A stretch of 64,000 bases of DNA, taken from the NCBI GenBank assembly GCA_001692895.1, contig KV748253.1, positions 124,001-188,000 of the forward strand, written 5' to 3'. The translations under genes were made by a program, and so were the position numbers. Positions 34,218 to 46,335 of the stretch are shown here, one piece after another; positions within the stretch are counted from its first letter, which is position 1; each line of letters begins with the position of its first letter. The notes beneath the pieces are model-generated. The model did not search any database and was not told the DNA's origin. It was given only the letters and a program-made list of their open reading frames with translations. Origin of the DNA: Cenococcum geophilum 1.58 (taxonomy: Eukaryota; Ascomycota; Dothideomycetes; Gloniales; Gloniaceae).

Positions 34218-34396
34218 CAGAGATTTAGTGGAAGGTGCAGGCAAGAGCAAGGTAGGATTTGCAAGCTTACCTTCTGTGGCAGGTAAACTGTAAACGACGG
34301 CTTACAGTTCTTCTGGGTGGACACCTGCTGCATCGACAAATGGAATAGCGCAGAGCTTTCAGAAGCCATCAACTCCACGTTTTAGTGGTATCATAG
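34218..34396 (+). pseudogene. HET-domain gene remnant (heterokaryon incompatibility family)
   Basis: The frame around 34260-34371 reads LTFCGR and then DGLQFFWVDTCCIDKWNSAE and LSEAINSTF, the hallmark of the fungal HET domain (consensus WIDTCCIDK.SSAELSEAINSM). Only about 60 residues of this central block are recognisable. The usual N-terminal SHTWG block and the rest of the protein are absent, and the frame is interrupted, so this is a decayed fragment. HET genes are abundant in Pezizomycotina and act in allorecognition. Confidence 0.8.
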
Positions 34397-34599
34397 CCGA
34401 GTCCATGACAAAGGCCTGTCAAAGAAAGCAGCATTCTAGCTGAATTACAAACCGGAAGGCGTCGTCTGAAAGATATAGCAAAAATCAATACATCTCCTTC
34501 CGAATTCTGCGCCTGCGATCCTCATTAGATGCCCGAGATAGCCGATGGAAAGAGAGTAGCTGAAACACTTAGCAGGCGACGGTGGAATGCTTGCTATAC

Positions 34600-35019
34600 C
34601 TACGTAGTTTGCTGTTCCGCTTTGATCGTTGCGAGGTCGGTTTTAACGCTCTCGATGATGCTGTTCTGGCTAGCAATGATACTGCTCTGCTGTGCTATAG
34701 TCTCTTTCAGGCCCGCAATGAGCTTCGCTACCTCCTCTAGCTTGGCACTTCCACGTTCATGTTCGGGATAGATGGCGGCGCGGGCGGTGGGGAATGGTGG
34801 TAGTTCATCCTGCGTAGGTTGCGGTGCGTCTGGGGGTGGTTCGTCTTGCGTCGAGCGTACTACGATTGTCTCTGCTTCGTTTTGCGCCGACCGCTGTGCT
34901 TTGGTACGTGTTTCTAGTGACTGCTGGATCTCTAGCACCTTCGCACTTGGTTTTCTTGTCCATCGTGGGGCGGCTGGCGGAGCTTGAGGTGATTTGCGTC
35001 TAGGAGTTGAAGTCGCCAT
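34600..35019 (-). CDS. Coiled-coil protein fragment, possibly LINE ORF1 N-terminus
   Basis: 139 aa from MATSTPRRKSPQAPPAAPRW (an upstream in-frame Met at 35052 would add 11 residues). A basic, Pro-rich start (1-35) is followed by a Gln/Glu/Pro-rich middle and a C-terminal heptad-like stretch (about 90-137, including IAQQSSIIASQNSIIESVK). This resembles the N-terminus of ORF1 in fungal Tad-type LINEs, where a zinc-knuckle part and a long RT ORF would follow; here nothing recognisable follows, so it would be a 5' stub. It could also be a small host gene. Composition is GC-rich, without RIP. Confidence 0.4.
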   Translation of the reverse strand: MATSTPRRKSPQAPPAAPRWTRKPSAKVLEIQQSLETRTKAQRSAQNEAETIVVRSTQDEPPPDAPQPTQDELPPFPTARAAIYPEHERGSAKLEEVAKLIAGLKETIAQQSSIIASQNSIIESVKTDLATIKAEQQTT

Positions 35020-35158
35020 CGGGGCTCCAGCACAAGTTTCGGTGGGCTGCACGGGCCAGCTCGTAGCGGGAACTAGCTAAGCGAAAGACCGGGGTTCGAT
35101 TAAAAGAATGTCCGCGATGAATAGTTACATGGTCAGGGAGGGGTAGGTGACCGAGTCA

Positions 35159-35184
35159 ATGACTGACTCAATGACTGACTCAAT
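35159..35184. repeat. 12-bp repeat with two TGACTCA sites
   Basis: atgactgactca is repeated with a 12-bp period, giving TGACTCA at 35164-35170 and 35176-35182 (the bZIP Gcn4/AP-1 core). Related gaccgagtca and tgagtcggtgac lie on either side. About 110 bp upstream of the piggyBac-like coding start, so it may be a subterminal repeat of that transposon. Confidence 0.5.
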
Positions 35185-35289
35185 GGGAGGTAGCTGAGTC
35201 GGTGACAAGATAACCCGATTCAGGTCGACATCTCCTCATCGACGATTGGGACGACCATGGCCTACCAAACCTCCCCCCTAGCGTCGATA

Positions 35290-37145
35290 CTCACGATCCT
35301 TTTAAGATATTTAGTCTCTTCTTTACAGATGAGATCATGGATAAGCTTATAGCTTGGACGAACGAGCACGCAGAGCTCTATCCACCAGATTGGGAGAAGG
35401 AGCACCCGCGTGCTTAGCAGCTTATATACAAGCAGGAACTTTACGCGTACTTTACTATACTAATTTATATAGGCATTACCATAGAATTAAGCATTAAGGA
35501 TTACTGGAGTAATTTAAAAGCACATGGAACTAAGCATATCGTTAAATAGTATATAGGAATTGTTAGATTCCAGTAACTTAATCGACACTTTTAAGCCTTA
35601 CCACCCTGACCAAATCTAACAAAACGCCTAGAACTATATTTAATAGAGTTAATAAGCTTACTAAGCATACCGGCTTACTTATAGAATGCTCTACACACCT
35701 AGAACTTACCTTACTATTAACGAGACAATTTAACGCTTTATAGGCCGTGCTCCTAAAGTTATTAATATTCCATCTAAACTAACACCACAAGGCTTTAAAA
35801 TATAGGTGCTGGCGAATAAGGGCTATATATTAAACTAGTTATAGCATACTAAAGGCGAGAAGAAAGGCCTGGTTAATCTAGATATAAGCTTTACCAAAGA
35901 TAAAGGCTTTTCAAAGACACAGGCAGTAGTGCTTAATTTGCTTACTTAGGAAGACGACAACGGGCAGCGCCTCTATCCACTATATAAACACATTATTTGG
36001 CTTAATAATCTATTTATAAGTATTAAGCTTCTTATACAACTACAAGGCCTTAATACTAGAGGCGTAGGAACCGTTTAAATAACTAAAACAAAGCGTAAGG
36101 AATAGGGGGACCTTAAAGGCGATATTAAGGAGGATTTTACTATAGCAGGAAAGAAAAAAAAAGGTACCTACTAAGCAGATTAACCAGAGGCTTGCAGAGC
36201 TTAAATTAACCCACGCAGCTTAAATTCCATAGGGTAAATTGTATAGAGAAGTTTCTAAGAACGGGCAGGTAATAAAATTTGCGTAAAAGGATGCCAATAT
36301 TATGCTTTTTATAAGTACTGTTAATAATAGTGAGTTTTCTTATCCTAATTTAAGGTTTAAAAACTAATAACGTTATACATTGCTAGGTTGCTATATAATT
36401 AAAACAAAGCGGAAACGTCCTCCCTTTATTACTAGCGGTGCCAGACAGACTTAGAAGGCCTTTAGCGATAAAGCTAAGAAGGAATTACCTATTCCTACCT
36501 TTATTTTTTACTACAATCACTATATAGGCGGTGTGGATATTACTAATTAATTACGCTCGTACTTTAACACGTAGAGGACGCATATACGTACCTAGAAGCC
36601 TCTTCTTTACTTCCTACTTAATACAGTGCTTAGCAACTACTTTCTACTATCCTTTTACACTCCTACTAACCGTTAGGTAAGCCGTTATAATAGTTATAAG
36701 CAGTTTTAAAAGGACCTCCGCAACGCCTTATTTAAACGGTTAGTTTATAAACAAAAGGCACCTACACTAGAGCAGCCTCCTCAATATTCTACAAGTTAAA
36801 TTATATAGGTGCCTTCGGCACTATATAAGCTAGAAAAGGGTTCTACAAAGCAGCAATACTGCTTAGCTTATATTAAGGCTGGCAAGAAGACTTAGGTAAA
36901 GCATATAGGAGCTAGGAAATCCTTAGGAGAGCTATTACCAAATACAACAAAAAAGCCTCGCGATAGTAAATAATAGAAGAGACTGGAGCGTGCTCTAAGG
37001 ACTCTATTTAGCTATAGTATTTATAAGATACCGTTCTATAAAAAGGACAAATGCTAGCTATCTTATATTAAGCGACTTAACTCCAAAGAATAAGCGTATA
37101 TATTAAAATACTATAGCACTTAGCCAATATTTAAAGCTTAGAATT
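35290..37145 (+). pseudogene. piggyBac-like transposase, decayed
   Basis: DDE transposase of the piggyBac family (DDE_Tnp_1_7 type). The N-terminal part reads IFSLFFTDEIMDKLIAWTNE at about 35306-35370 and IGITIELSIKDYWSN at about 35470-35515. The late catalytic block YIGGVDITN (third Asp) is at about 36518-36550, followed by RTHIRTWKPLLYF and SRYNSYKQF. A C-terminal basic, Cys-containing stretch is near 37010-37090. Numerous in-frame stops, many TAA/TAG, and frame changes make it inactive. Terminal inverted repeats with TTAA flanks were not identified. It sits at the point where normal composition gives way to AT-rich DNA. Confidence 0.75.
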
Positions 37146-37149
37146 TCTG

Positions 37150-40100
37150 AGTACAGGTACTAAATTCAGCTCCTCTAATTGGCCAGTTCTTATTAATACC
37201 GGTAGGACGCGAAATACCGTACTAAGGGATAGGTGCTTTTTCTATCTATACGGTAGCCCTATCCTATTTACTACTACTAATAAGATATAGTTTTTTATTA
37301 CTCCACTATCTATTAGTGCCTTAAACTATTAATCTTACTAATTAACTTATAAATTTAGGTGTTATCCTTAAATTCCTTTAAAGGTCTAAGGCTCTACTAC
37401 TAGCTCCCTTTAGTTCTATAGGCCTCTACTTTTCCTAACTATTAGCTGCTTAATCCTTATATACTTGGCTTACTCTTTAGCTAATACCTAGTTCGCTTTT
37501 TATTCTTAATATACTATAAATACGTATTCTTTAGGTATTCCTACCACTATTATCTATTTAAGTATTCTTCTATAAGGAATCTTTTTAGTTAAAGTATTAA
37601 GTTATCTAACTCTTAAACTTTTACTAGATACCAGCTATATATATACTTAGTATTTCTATACTATTGCTTATTTAGCGCCTAATATATCCTTATTAGGTAC
37701 TTTTAATTCTCTTCTTTAGGTTCTTATATATATTATATATATTATCTATATATGCAATCTATACCAATATATAATATACTAGGTGTCTTAGGTTAACTCT
37801 TAGCTTATCTTTATCCTTAAGTTTAAACCTCTATCTAGTTAATTTAAATCTTAGTCTTTTATTTATAGGTGCTAAGATCTATCTTTTTTTATCTCTAGTC
37901 CTTTAATTCTTTTTTTAGGATTTTAGACGTTATAATTAATGCTTCCTTAATATAACTTATGCGTCTTTCCGTAATTACTTAATCTTAAATAACTCTTTAG
38001 TCTAGCTATAGGTAGAAATCTTCCTAACTATTATTATATTGCTGCCTATACTACTTTTAATATAGCTCTATAAGCGTATATAATCCATTTATAAGGAAAT
38101 ATCTTATTATTACTGCTTTATAACAGCCCTTTATGTACCATTATTTAAATCTAGTTAAAGCCCCTAGGTTCTCTTCTTATTCTAGTTCTTTAAGCCACTT
38201 TACTCTTAGCGTGCCTACTCTAGGCCTATTAGTAACCTTTCTTAAGGCTATTTTTAACTTACCTAGCATTCTTAATCCGTAGTATCCTCTTTACTCTTAC
38301 CACGCTTCGATTTAATTCTTAAATCCTTTTTAGTCTTCTTCTAGTTTATATCTAGCTATTAAATCCTCTAAATCCTAAGGTCTCGTTATTTCTATATTAA
38401 TTATTTAACCTTAAGGCTAAATATCTTATTTACCTATAGTGGGTACTTCTAACCCTAAGCTTGCCTCTTTTCTAAGCTATACTCCTACCTTAGTCTATCT
38501 AGACTTTTATAGTGCCCTTATCTCTTCTTAAAAATCTTAGTACCCTAAAAACCTTCGTCCTATACTTGTTTGTTTATTATTAAACTAAGCTACTACTCTA
38601 CTTTATTAGGTTTTATTTATTATAGGTCCTTAAGCTTATCTTATCCCATCTTAGGAATCTTGAGCATCTCTTATCTCTTCTTAAGAATCTTAAGCCTTTA
38701 GCCTTTTACCTTTATTAAGTGCCGAGGTAGCTTACTATCCTCCCTCTCTTGTATCTTATAAAGCGATAGATATTGTATTTAATAGAGTCCTAATCCCTAT
38801 TAATATTTCCTATTCTATAGTAGAATTATCCTCTATCTCTATTACGTATCTAAGCTTTATATACTCCTAGTTAGTTGCTTATTTTTTCTTATAATTACTG
38901 CTAATAGTCTAATTATTTTAATTTTTAGATTCTATTGCCTAATAGAACTGGTACGTAAGAACTTTCTCTGCTAACTATTAGCTTATTATACCGTTCTAGT
39001 CCTAATCTAGTTTATAAAGTTAATCTAGTTCTTTATTTAACTCTCTTATACCCCGGAGTCCTCTTAACTTAAGCTCTTATAGCTAATAGCTTACGCCGTA
39101 CTTAGCGTCCTTATAAACTTAGTATACGTTATTATAACAAAACGCGAAACTCTTAATTAAATATTATTTTATTCCTCGCAGTATATTGTCGTCTACTAGT
39201 CTTATTCCCTTTACTACGTAATTATACTAACTACTCCTATAGCCTCTAGCAAAATAACCCTATTTTCCGCAGTTTATATAAGCTCTATTTTTAAACTACT
39301 TATCTTGCTATAGAATCCGCCTAAACATCTTTTACTGCTAAGATCCCTAGTTTGGCTTTTACTCCTTAGACCTTTAATTACTTACTCCTTATCTTTTAGG
39401 TTTCTATAGTTTCTTATTCTATTTCCGGTTTTCTTTAATACTACCTAGGTCTATTAGCTCTGCGCTATACTATAGTTTAGATACCTACTATGGTATTCTC
39501 TTAATATATATCGGTCCCTAATATATTCTATACTCCTTATCGCTCTAGTATAATCGGTTATTAATCTTAATAGCTTATTTAATCAGCTCCCTTATATTAC
39601 TTAAATTGTCTATTAGTATTATTACGTTTTAAACCTTAGTCTTTAACCCTTATTAGTATTAAGCCATTAACGCCTTTTAATCCTACTTGGTCTACGCCGT
39701 AGTGTCTAAAATTACATTATATAGTCTATTGCTAATCCCTTTTATATAAGTTAGAAGATCTTTCCTTTTACTACTACTACTAATTCTAGATTTCTATATA
39801 TTTACGTAAGTCTACTAGTAAATCCCTTTTAGCTTAAGAATATATACCATGCTTCTAAATTAGTAGTAGCTACCTTATTAGCTTATATCTCCGTAAAATA
39901 GGGTTTAAACTACTCTAATACATAACTCGTTAGAAATAACCCTATATACGCAACCTAGTCTACGGCCTATTCTAACTTTGTTCCTTTATATTAGATTTTT
40001 AGCCTTACCTAAATAAGGAATCCCTTTAGCTTACACTTCTCTTCTAAGAATCTTTTAATTAATAGCATCTTAATCTTTTCTCTCTTTATATCTTATATCT

Positions 40101-40660
40101 ATAGAAGTAGTGCCTAATTATTAGCATTATTCTATTTAGTAACGCTCCTTAACTAATTTATTATAACTACCTATAAGTTATTATCGTGCATGCTAGTATC
40201 TCCTCCTAATCCTAAAGTAGTTACTACCGTAGATAGCATTATAGTTGCTACTTTAGGTGGCATATTATTTAACTTCTTTTACTATAGCTTTAGTAGTAAA
40301 CGTATAACAAAGCCTTATAGGAAATACTACGATAGACTTGTTAATAAGCTAAGTATATAGGTTAAGGGATAGTTAAATGTAAATATAATTAGTAGAGTAG
40401 GTTGCCTAATAGATTAACTCTAATTATATTCCGAGATTTACTATAAAAAAGAGAACTATCTAGGTAGGGACTATAGTCCTTTAAATATATAATACTGCGC
40501 CTAAGAAATATACTAAGTACGTTAGTACGTTAGTATATTACGTTCCCACGTTTCTATATTCTTACGTTCCGAACTTATAATGTAACTAGCTATATAACTT
40601 AGCTACCCCTTATCCTATAGCTTAATTGGTCCTAGTGCCTTCCGTACTATCTTAACTCTA
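37150..40660 (-). mobile_element. Gypsy-A relative: LTR and gag part, broken
   Basis: Minus strand. An LTR-like segment at about 40310-40660 matches the LTR of Gypsy-A over the stretch corresponding to about 11240-11390. A gag-like start is near 40262 (MPPKVATIMLSTVVTTLGLG). A CCHC-like knuckle is at about 39300-39235 (NCGKIGYFARGY). Below about 38.9 kb I recognise nothing; no RT or integrase was seen before the piggyBac fossil. Heavily mutated, with many breaks. Confidence 0.6.
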
Positions 40661-40769
40661 ACTTAATATATCTTAATAAGCTTAATAATAAGGGAGTCTA
40701 CTAGAATAACAAAGAGAACACTCTCTTCTATGGCGACGACGAGACGTACGCCTACTATGGCCGCCACTG

Positions 40770-43700
40770 TGGTTAAAACACCATTAAATATAATAAGCCA
40801 AAAAGTAACTTATCTGAGGCTTTATTTGCGACTTAATTAAAGCCAATAAAGTATTTATTAAAGCCTCTGCTGAATTAGGCAGAAGGCCATATATAGCACT
40901 AGCAAATGGGCCATGCAGGAAAAGACGCGATTAAGTAACTACCTTAGTTAGTAACGGGCGCGATTGTAAAAGGCCTAATGATGGTAGAATGTGAATTGTG
41001 TGGAGTAAGTAAAGCTTATAAGGTGGTATCTAGAAGACCTCCAACTCGGTCGCTGGTTCCTTTCTATAGAATCTACCTTAATTTAATACCCGGAATAGTC
41101 GTATTTAATAGCGATAAGTATGTGGTATACTTCCTTAACGACGCAACACGAATAAATAAGGTAGAGATAATGGCTAAGAAGTCGTCCCTTACCTAAATTG
41201 TTATTAAATATTGCAATGTCATCGAACGACGATATGGCTTTAAGGTAGCCATTATCCACATAGATGGAGAGACGTCTCTTATAGGCGAATTTAAGGAATG
41301 GGTAGCTGAACGAGGAATTAGTATCGAAAGATTAGCACCTAATACTCAATTATAGAACGGTCTAGCGGAATAATCTGGGGGGGTAATTATACAGAAGGCT
41401 TGGTGTATAAGAATTGAGGCTTATCTACTAGAGGAGCTATATCCTAAAGTTTATAAAGCAGCTGCCTATCTACTTAATTAAACGCCCAGTAGAAGACTTG
41501 GGTGGTAAACGCCTTTTAAAAGAATCCAGTCAGCTATGGGTATATTACCACTAAAACCAAATATAGGCCACCTACGAGTCTACGGCTGTAGGGCCTACCC
41601 TCTTAAGTATAATATTCTACGCCTAAACAAGCTCGCGCTAAGGGCCCATATAGGATATCTAGTAGGATATAATTTAACGAATATATTCCGAATCTACATT
41701 CCTAGTTAAAAGAAGGTTATAAGAACTAGAGACATAAAGTTTAATAAGCGGTTACTTTATAATAACTTACAGCCAGATCTGGTAAATATACTCCGAGTTA
41801 GAACTGACCAAATATTAGAAATTATTAATGTCTATTAAATATAGGATCTCTAAGACGAATTGGAATTGTTGTCTAATAAAAGTAATAAGACTTAAGACGA
41901 GATTCGAGTTAACACCGAAGGGAGACGATAGGTAGAATTTAGTGGAAATAAGGAAAAGCCTAATATTGAGAGTAGTGAGTAATAAGATTTAAGCTCTAAA
42001 GACGACTTAGCTTTAGGGCTTCCTACCCTAGATAAGATACTAGAACCTGACTTACCGGAGCCTCCACTACCGTCCTTAAATACCTTAGTAAAGAAGCCGC
42101 ACTATGTCCTAGTTCCGATTGATAAAGCTAAGCTAAAGAAGATGATTAATGGCGATATAGGAGAGTAAAATGTGGTTAAAGGAAAGAGACTTAAAGGACG
42201 ATTAAAGATCTACGTAGGCTTTCTTGCTGACGTCACCGACTAGAGCCTTCTAGCTTAAAGATTAGCCTTTAATATAGGGCTTACATTTTATAAAAAGCTA
42301 TACCGCGATTAGCTCCTACCGCTGCCTAGGAATTAGAAGGAGCTTTAAAGACATTAATATAAGGAAGAGTTCGCGGCTGCTGCTTAGAAGGAGTATACAG
42401 ACCTTTAAAATTAAGGAATGTTTTAAGTCGTTAACGAGATAATCTATATTAAAACCGTACCTATTATCTAGGTATTTATATATAAGACTAATATTAACGG
42501 ATATTTAACGAGATTTAAAGCTTGTCTTTGCGCATAAGGTAATCTGCAAGAGTTAGTTTATAAGGACACCTATGCCGCAACTTTAGTAGTAAGATTGTTT
42601 AGAGCCTTAATGGCTATTATCGCAATATTTAACCTAGACTGCTGGTAAGGCGACGCTGTTAATATATTCGCAAATAGCATAATTAATAAGGTTATATACG
42701 TTAAGTATTTAGATGGATTTCTAGTTAAGGGCAAGTGCCTACTTCTCTAAAGAGCGCTTTACGGATTAAGGCGATTACCTCTACTATGGCATAGTGACTT
42801 AATAATAATGCTAAAAAAGGAAGGCTTAAAGCTAGTAGCGGAGGAACCTTACCTATATCACAACAATTAGCTAATAGTCTTCTTTTACGTCGATAATATT
42901 ATAGCTGCATTTAGGAAGAAAGATCTACTTAAGCTCTAAACCTTTAAGGAGTACCTTATAAGAAAGTATAAGATAAAGGACCTAGGTAACCTTACCTAGT
43001 TCTTAGGAATTTAAATTATCCGCAATAGAAAGAATAGGAAGCTCTGGCTTAGCTAGGATTCCTATATTAACAAAATTGCGATAAGCTTTAAAGTTAAAGA
43101 TTATCGCAAGATATATATACTAATAGGTATTAAGGAACTTAAGCCTAATTCGGAGCAAGCCTCTAAGTAGGATACCTATGCCTATTAGAGGAAAGTCGGA
43201 TCTATGCTCTATGTAGCTAATATTACTCGTCCAGATATGGCGAGAACAGCAAGTAAGCTGTCAGAATTCTCACAAAATCCGTCACCAATTCACGACGCAG
43301 CTGCTACGAGGGCAATTACCTACCTTAATCAAACCAAGACTCTTGCGATTAAGTACTTAAAGGAGAATGTAATAAACTAGATCTTCGTAAGGGCCAGCGA
43401 CGCATTATTTAGCGATAACCTAGTAAGTAGAAAGAGCATAGAAGGTTATCTATTTACCTTATTTAGAGGGCCAATTAACTAGCAATTTATGAAGCAGAAG
43501 TTAGTAATAAAATTAAGCACGGAAGCAGAGCTCTTAGCTCTGTTGCATGCAGCTACCGAGTTAATTTGGTGGTAGTGATTCTTTAAAGAAATTGGATTTA
43601 ACCCCAATAAGAAGCAAATAATATATTGCAACAACCTACAGACGATTTAACTACTTACTAAAAGCGACGCGGAGCTTAACACTAAGCTTTAACACGTTAA

Positions 43701-44257
43701 TATCTATTACCACTAGCTCCGCCAGGAAGTTTATAAAGGAAGTATTAATATTAAATGGGTGCCTACTACGGACATAACAGCAGACGGCCTAATAAAGGCT
43801 CTGCCTCGTTAAAAGCACGAGACGTTCGTTTAGTAATTAAACCTCATTAATATTAAGGATCTAATTTAATTTAATTTAAATAATATTTGGGCAAGGTAAA
43901 TATATAGAGGATTTCCTTTAACTTAACACCAAATTGCTATCGTAACTTTTTAGTATTTTCTACAGCAGCCCAGAAGGCTCTGTGCAGCTAGGGGGGTGTA
44001 TCGACCTAAATCGAAGTTCCTTACTACCATCGTAATACTGTCTGACGACCTAGATCGTCTATACGAACTATGTCTTAGTTGTCTTGTATCTTGAGCTCGT
44101 ATGTCTTATCGAACGTCTCATTACCTGTTTCTCTTAACTATGACCTACTACATGACGACGTCGTTGTTATTGTATTTGGGACCTACCTAATGTATATAAG
44201 AGAGCTTCTAGAGCCCTCTTTAATAAAACAGAGTTCTTATTCCTAATCGTCCGTTTA
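40770..44257 (+). mobile_element. Copia-K: Ty1/Copia element, 5' part not seen, broken
   Basis: Plus strand. Gag/pre-integrase-like sequence from about 40770, integrase at about 41040-41760 (HIDGETSLIGEFKEWVAERG), RT at about 42440-43030 (FFYVDNIIAAF, RALYGLRRLP) and RNase H at about 43190-43870 (MLYVANITRPDMARTASKLS). A G-rich purine tract precedes a 3' LTR. No 5' LTR was found in the window. Moderately rather than heavily mutated compared with the Gypsy layers; tens of breaks. Confidence 0.85.
43997..44257 (+). repeat. 3' LTR of Copia-K
   Basis: Begins TGTATCGACC directly after agctagggggg. Contains a TATA-like gtatataagagagc. The right edge is set where similarity to element J begins (aatgcagatcaaa) and is approximate. 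Confidence 0.6.
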
Positions 44258-44825
44258 ATAAATGCAGATCAAAATACTACACCTAGATCAAACGATTCAG
44301 TAGAGCCTCCTATAAAGGATGCTAAACATCTACCTCGACTATAGATCAAAAAGATCTACCGCGAGTATAGATTAATTGACTGCCTCGAATGCAGATCAAA
44401 TCACTACACCTTTTTGAATATAGTCTCCTAAGAGATTAGGGAGGACATCTTTGTGAACATAGTCTTCTAAGAGGCTAAGGAGGATATCTCTTTAAATATA
44501 GCGTTATATCTAGAGATATAAAGCTAGGGAGATATATTCTAAAACGACCCTTTTTTTACTCCTATTTTGGTACAAATTTCTACCTTCATTTGTTTTCTAC
44601 AGCTTTGACTACACCGTTAAATCTAGGGGTGTGTGTAACCGACTACCGGACCCTACATATTGCCCTGTTTTACTAGCGTCAGTACTACCCTCATATGTCT
44701 TGGATATAGTTAAAATAAGTCATAGGCTTCGGAGTTCGGGGTCTACTTTTATATATTTATACCACTTGATTTCTATAGATTTACAATTAAGTTGCTCGTT
44801 TAATACCTACACTGCAAAGCTTACA
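44258..44825 (-). mobile_element. J2: second copy of compact LTR element J (partial)
   Basis: Minus-strand copy. The LTR at 44634-44825 (192 bp) matches the J LTR. The adjoining interior 44633 to about 44258 matches J near 1039-1120 (agtcaaagct block), 1370-1400 (cctttataggaggctct) and 1520-1570 (gcggtagatctttttgatct). The other LTR is not seen, and Copia-K sequence starts at the break. Confidence 0.75.
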
Positions 44826-45040
44826 AAAATATAATATGTACTAAAGGGTATAGATATTTAGGTATCGCCTATATAATAAGTATTAGTGTTACCTATTCTG
44901 CAGGGACTTATATTAGAATTAATAATAGAATTTATAATAGGCTTACCCCCTACTAAAATAAGAGCTAAAGAAGTTACTAACGCTATTTTAGTAATTATTA
45001 ATAGATATATAAAGTTTTTAGGGTACTTTACTATTATTAT

Positions 45041-45204
45041 TGTTACGGCACCGTTACAGACCCTAGTTAGGGGCTTGCTTAGAGACTTGGCGCCTGTATA
45101 TAGACTTATCCCTTCCTCGACCTTCTTCTGCTCCTTAGCTTAGTATCTTTATAAGATAGCATTCCACAAGCTTCGGTTTAGAGAAATTTATGCGAGCCGT
45201 TACA
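45041..45204 (-). repeat. Solo LTR-like insertion in Gypsy-F integrase
   Basis: 164 bp, TGTTACGGCACC to GAGCCGTTACA. In reverse complement its first ~110 bp match the LTR of Gypsy D (56554 onward: cggctcgca, ctctaaacc, aagcttgtgga). No convincing target duplication (attat left, ataat right). Integrase similarity flanks it on both sides. Confidence 0.65.
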
Positions 45205-45772
45205 ATAATAATAATTATAGTAATAGAACTAGCAGACCTATTTTTAAAATAGTAGCTCTTATTTAGCACGCTAAAGGGAATTATATCTAATAGAGGTACT
45301 GTATTTAATAGTATATTTTAGTTTTTATTTTATTATTTATTAAAAATACAGTAAAGGATAAGTATTGCCTTTTATCTATAAATAGACAGGTACACAGAGT
45401 ATTTAAATACATTATTAGAATACTACCTCCGCTACTATATTAATTATTAATAGGATAATTAAATATTATAGTTAGCTCTAGCGTAACACGTATATAACAT
45501 AAGCATCTATATTAGTATAAAAATAACCCCTAGAATGTTAAGGATATTATTCCTAAAAGAGAGGCACTAGTAGTGTCTAAAAGAATTAAGTAAATAAGAA
45601 TTCGCAGAAAAGAACTTAAAAAGCATTTACTAGACGCCCAGGCTATATAAAAAAGGTACTATAATAAAAAATATATACCTAAAGAATTTAAAATAGGAGA
45701 CGAAGTCTTACTATCTATAAAAAAAATCCAGATAAAATGTATTAAAAAGAAGCTGGACTACCAGCAGCTTAG

Positions 45773-46020
45773 TGTCACGGGACTCACACATTCTCACGTC
45801 CCTGCGCGTTTTAACGTTCTTGACCCGTGCTTACGTTCGTCCCGAGACACCTACGCACGTTCCCCTACAACCCCTATTTATACCCGTACCTAACCTGTTC
45901 TATTCTGTTCTGGATCTAAATATCTTTATATTAACCACGCATAGTTACGCGTACGTAGCCTTCTTTAATTACTACCCCGTTTAGTACATTGTATTCCAGC
46001 TCGTGCCCACTTCCGTGACA
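45773..46020 (+). repeat. Solo LTR with 5-bp duplication, little mutated
   Basis: 248 bp, TGTCACGGGACTC to CTTCCGTGACA, flanked on both sides by CTTAG (45768-45772 and 46021-46025). GC-richer than its host element and with few RIP-type changes, so it is a recent arrival. Orientation is not determined by coding sequence. A 70-aa frame inside is incidental. Confidence 0.85.
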
Positions 46021-46335
46021 CTTAGACCCCTTAAAATAGTTAGAAAAACCAAAGAAAATTAAGCCTATAAATTAGAATTGCCGAAATTATATCTAATATA
46101 CCCTATATTTTATGTTTCCTTATTAGAAGTATACCGGAGAAGAAATAATACAAAACCGCCCCTTCTTAGCGAAATTAATAGGGAACTAGAATAGAATATA
46201 GAAGATAATTTAGACTAAAGATAGCTTTAGAAGAAATGCAAATTTTTAGTTTATTAGGAAGAATACTCTTAAGCGTATAATAGTTAGGAACCTAAGGAGC
46301 ACCTTCGGCTAGAATATAATATAGCAATTAAAACC

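Larger units (their letters stand above)
44826..46335 (+). mobile_element. Gypsy-F: integrase-chromodomain part, broken
   Basis: Plus strand. Integrase core starts at about 44886 (ELIIEFIIGLPPTKIRAKEV) and continues past an LTR insertion (45041-45204) to about 45720. A chromodomain is at about 46190-46330 (KFLVY, then NS, EPKEHLRLEY). A second solo LTR (45773-46020) lies in the integrase C-terminal part. The gag-RT part was not found to the left, where J2 and K lie. Many breaks. Confidence 0.75.

Noticed and set aside
35020-35110. tRNA-like stretch with GGTTCGAT (35093-35100)
   Set aside because: B-box-like only; no convincing A box, cloverleaf or acceptor pairing.
40978-41196. 72-aa frame as a host gene
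   Set aside because: It is part of the Copia-K integrase region.
45772-45984. 70-aa plus-strand frame
   Set aside because: Contained in a solo LTR; no domain.
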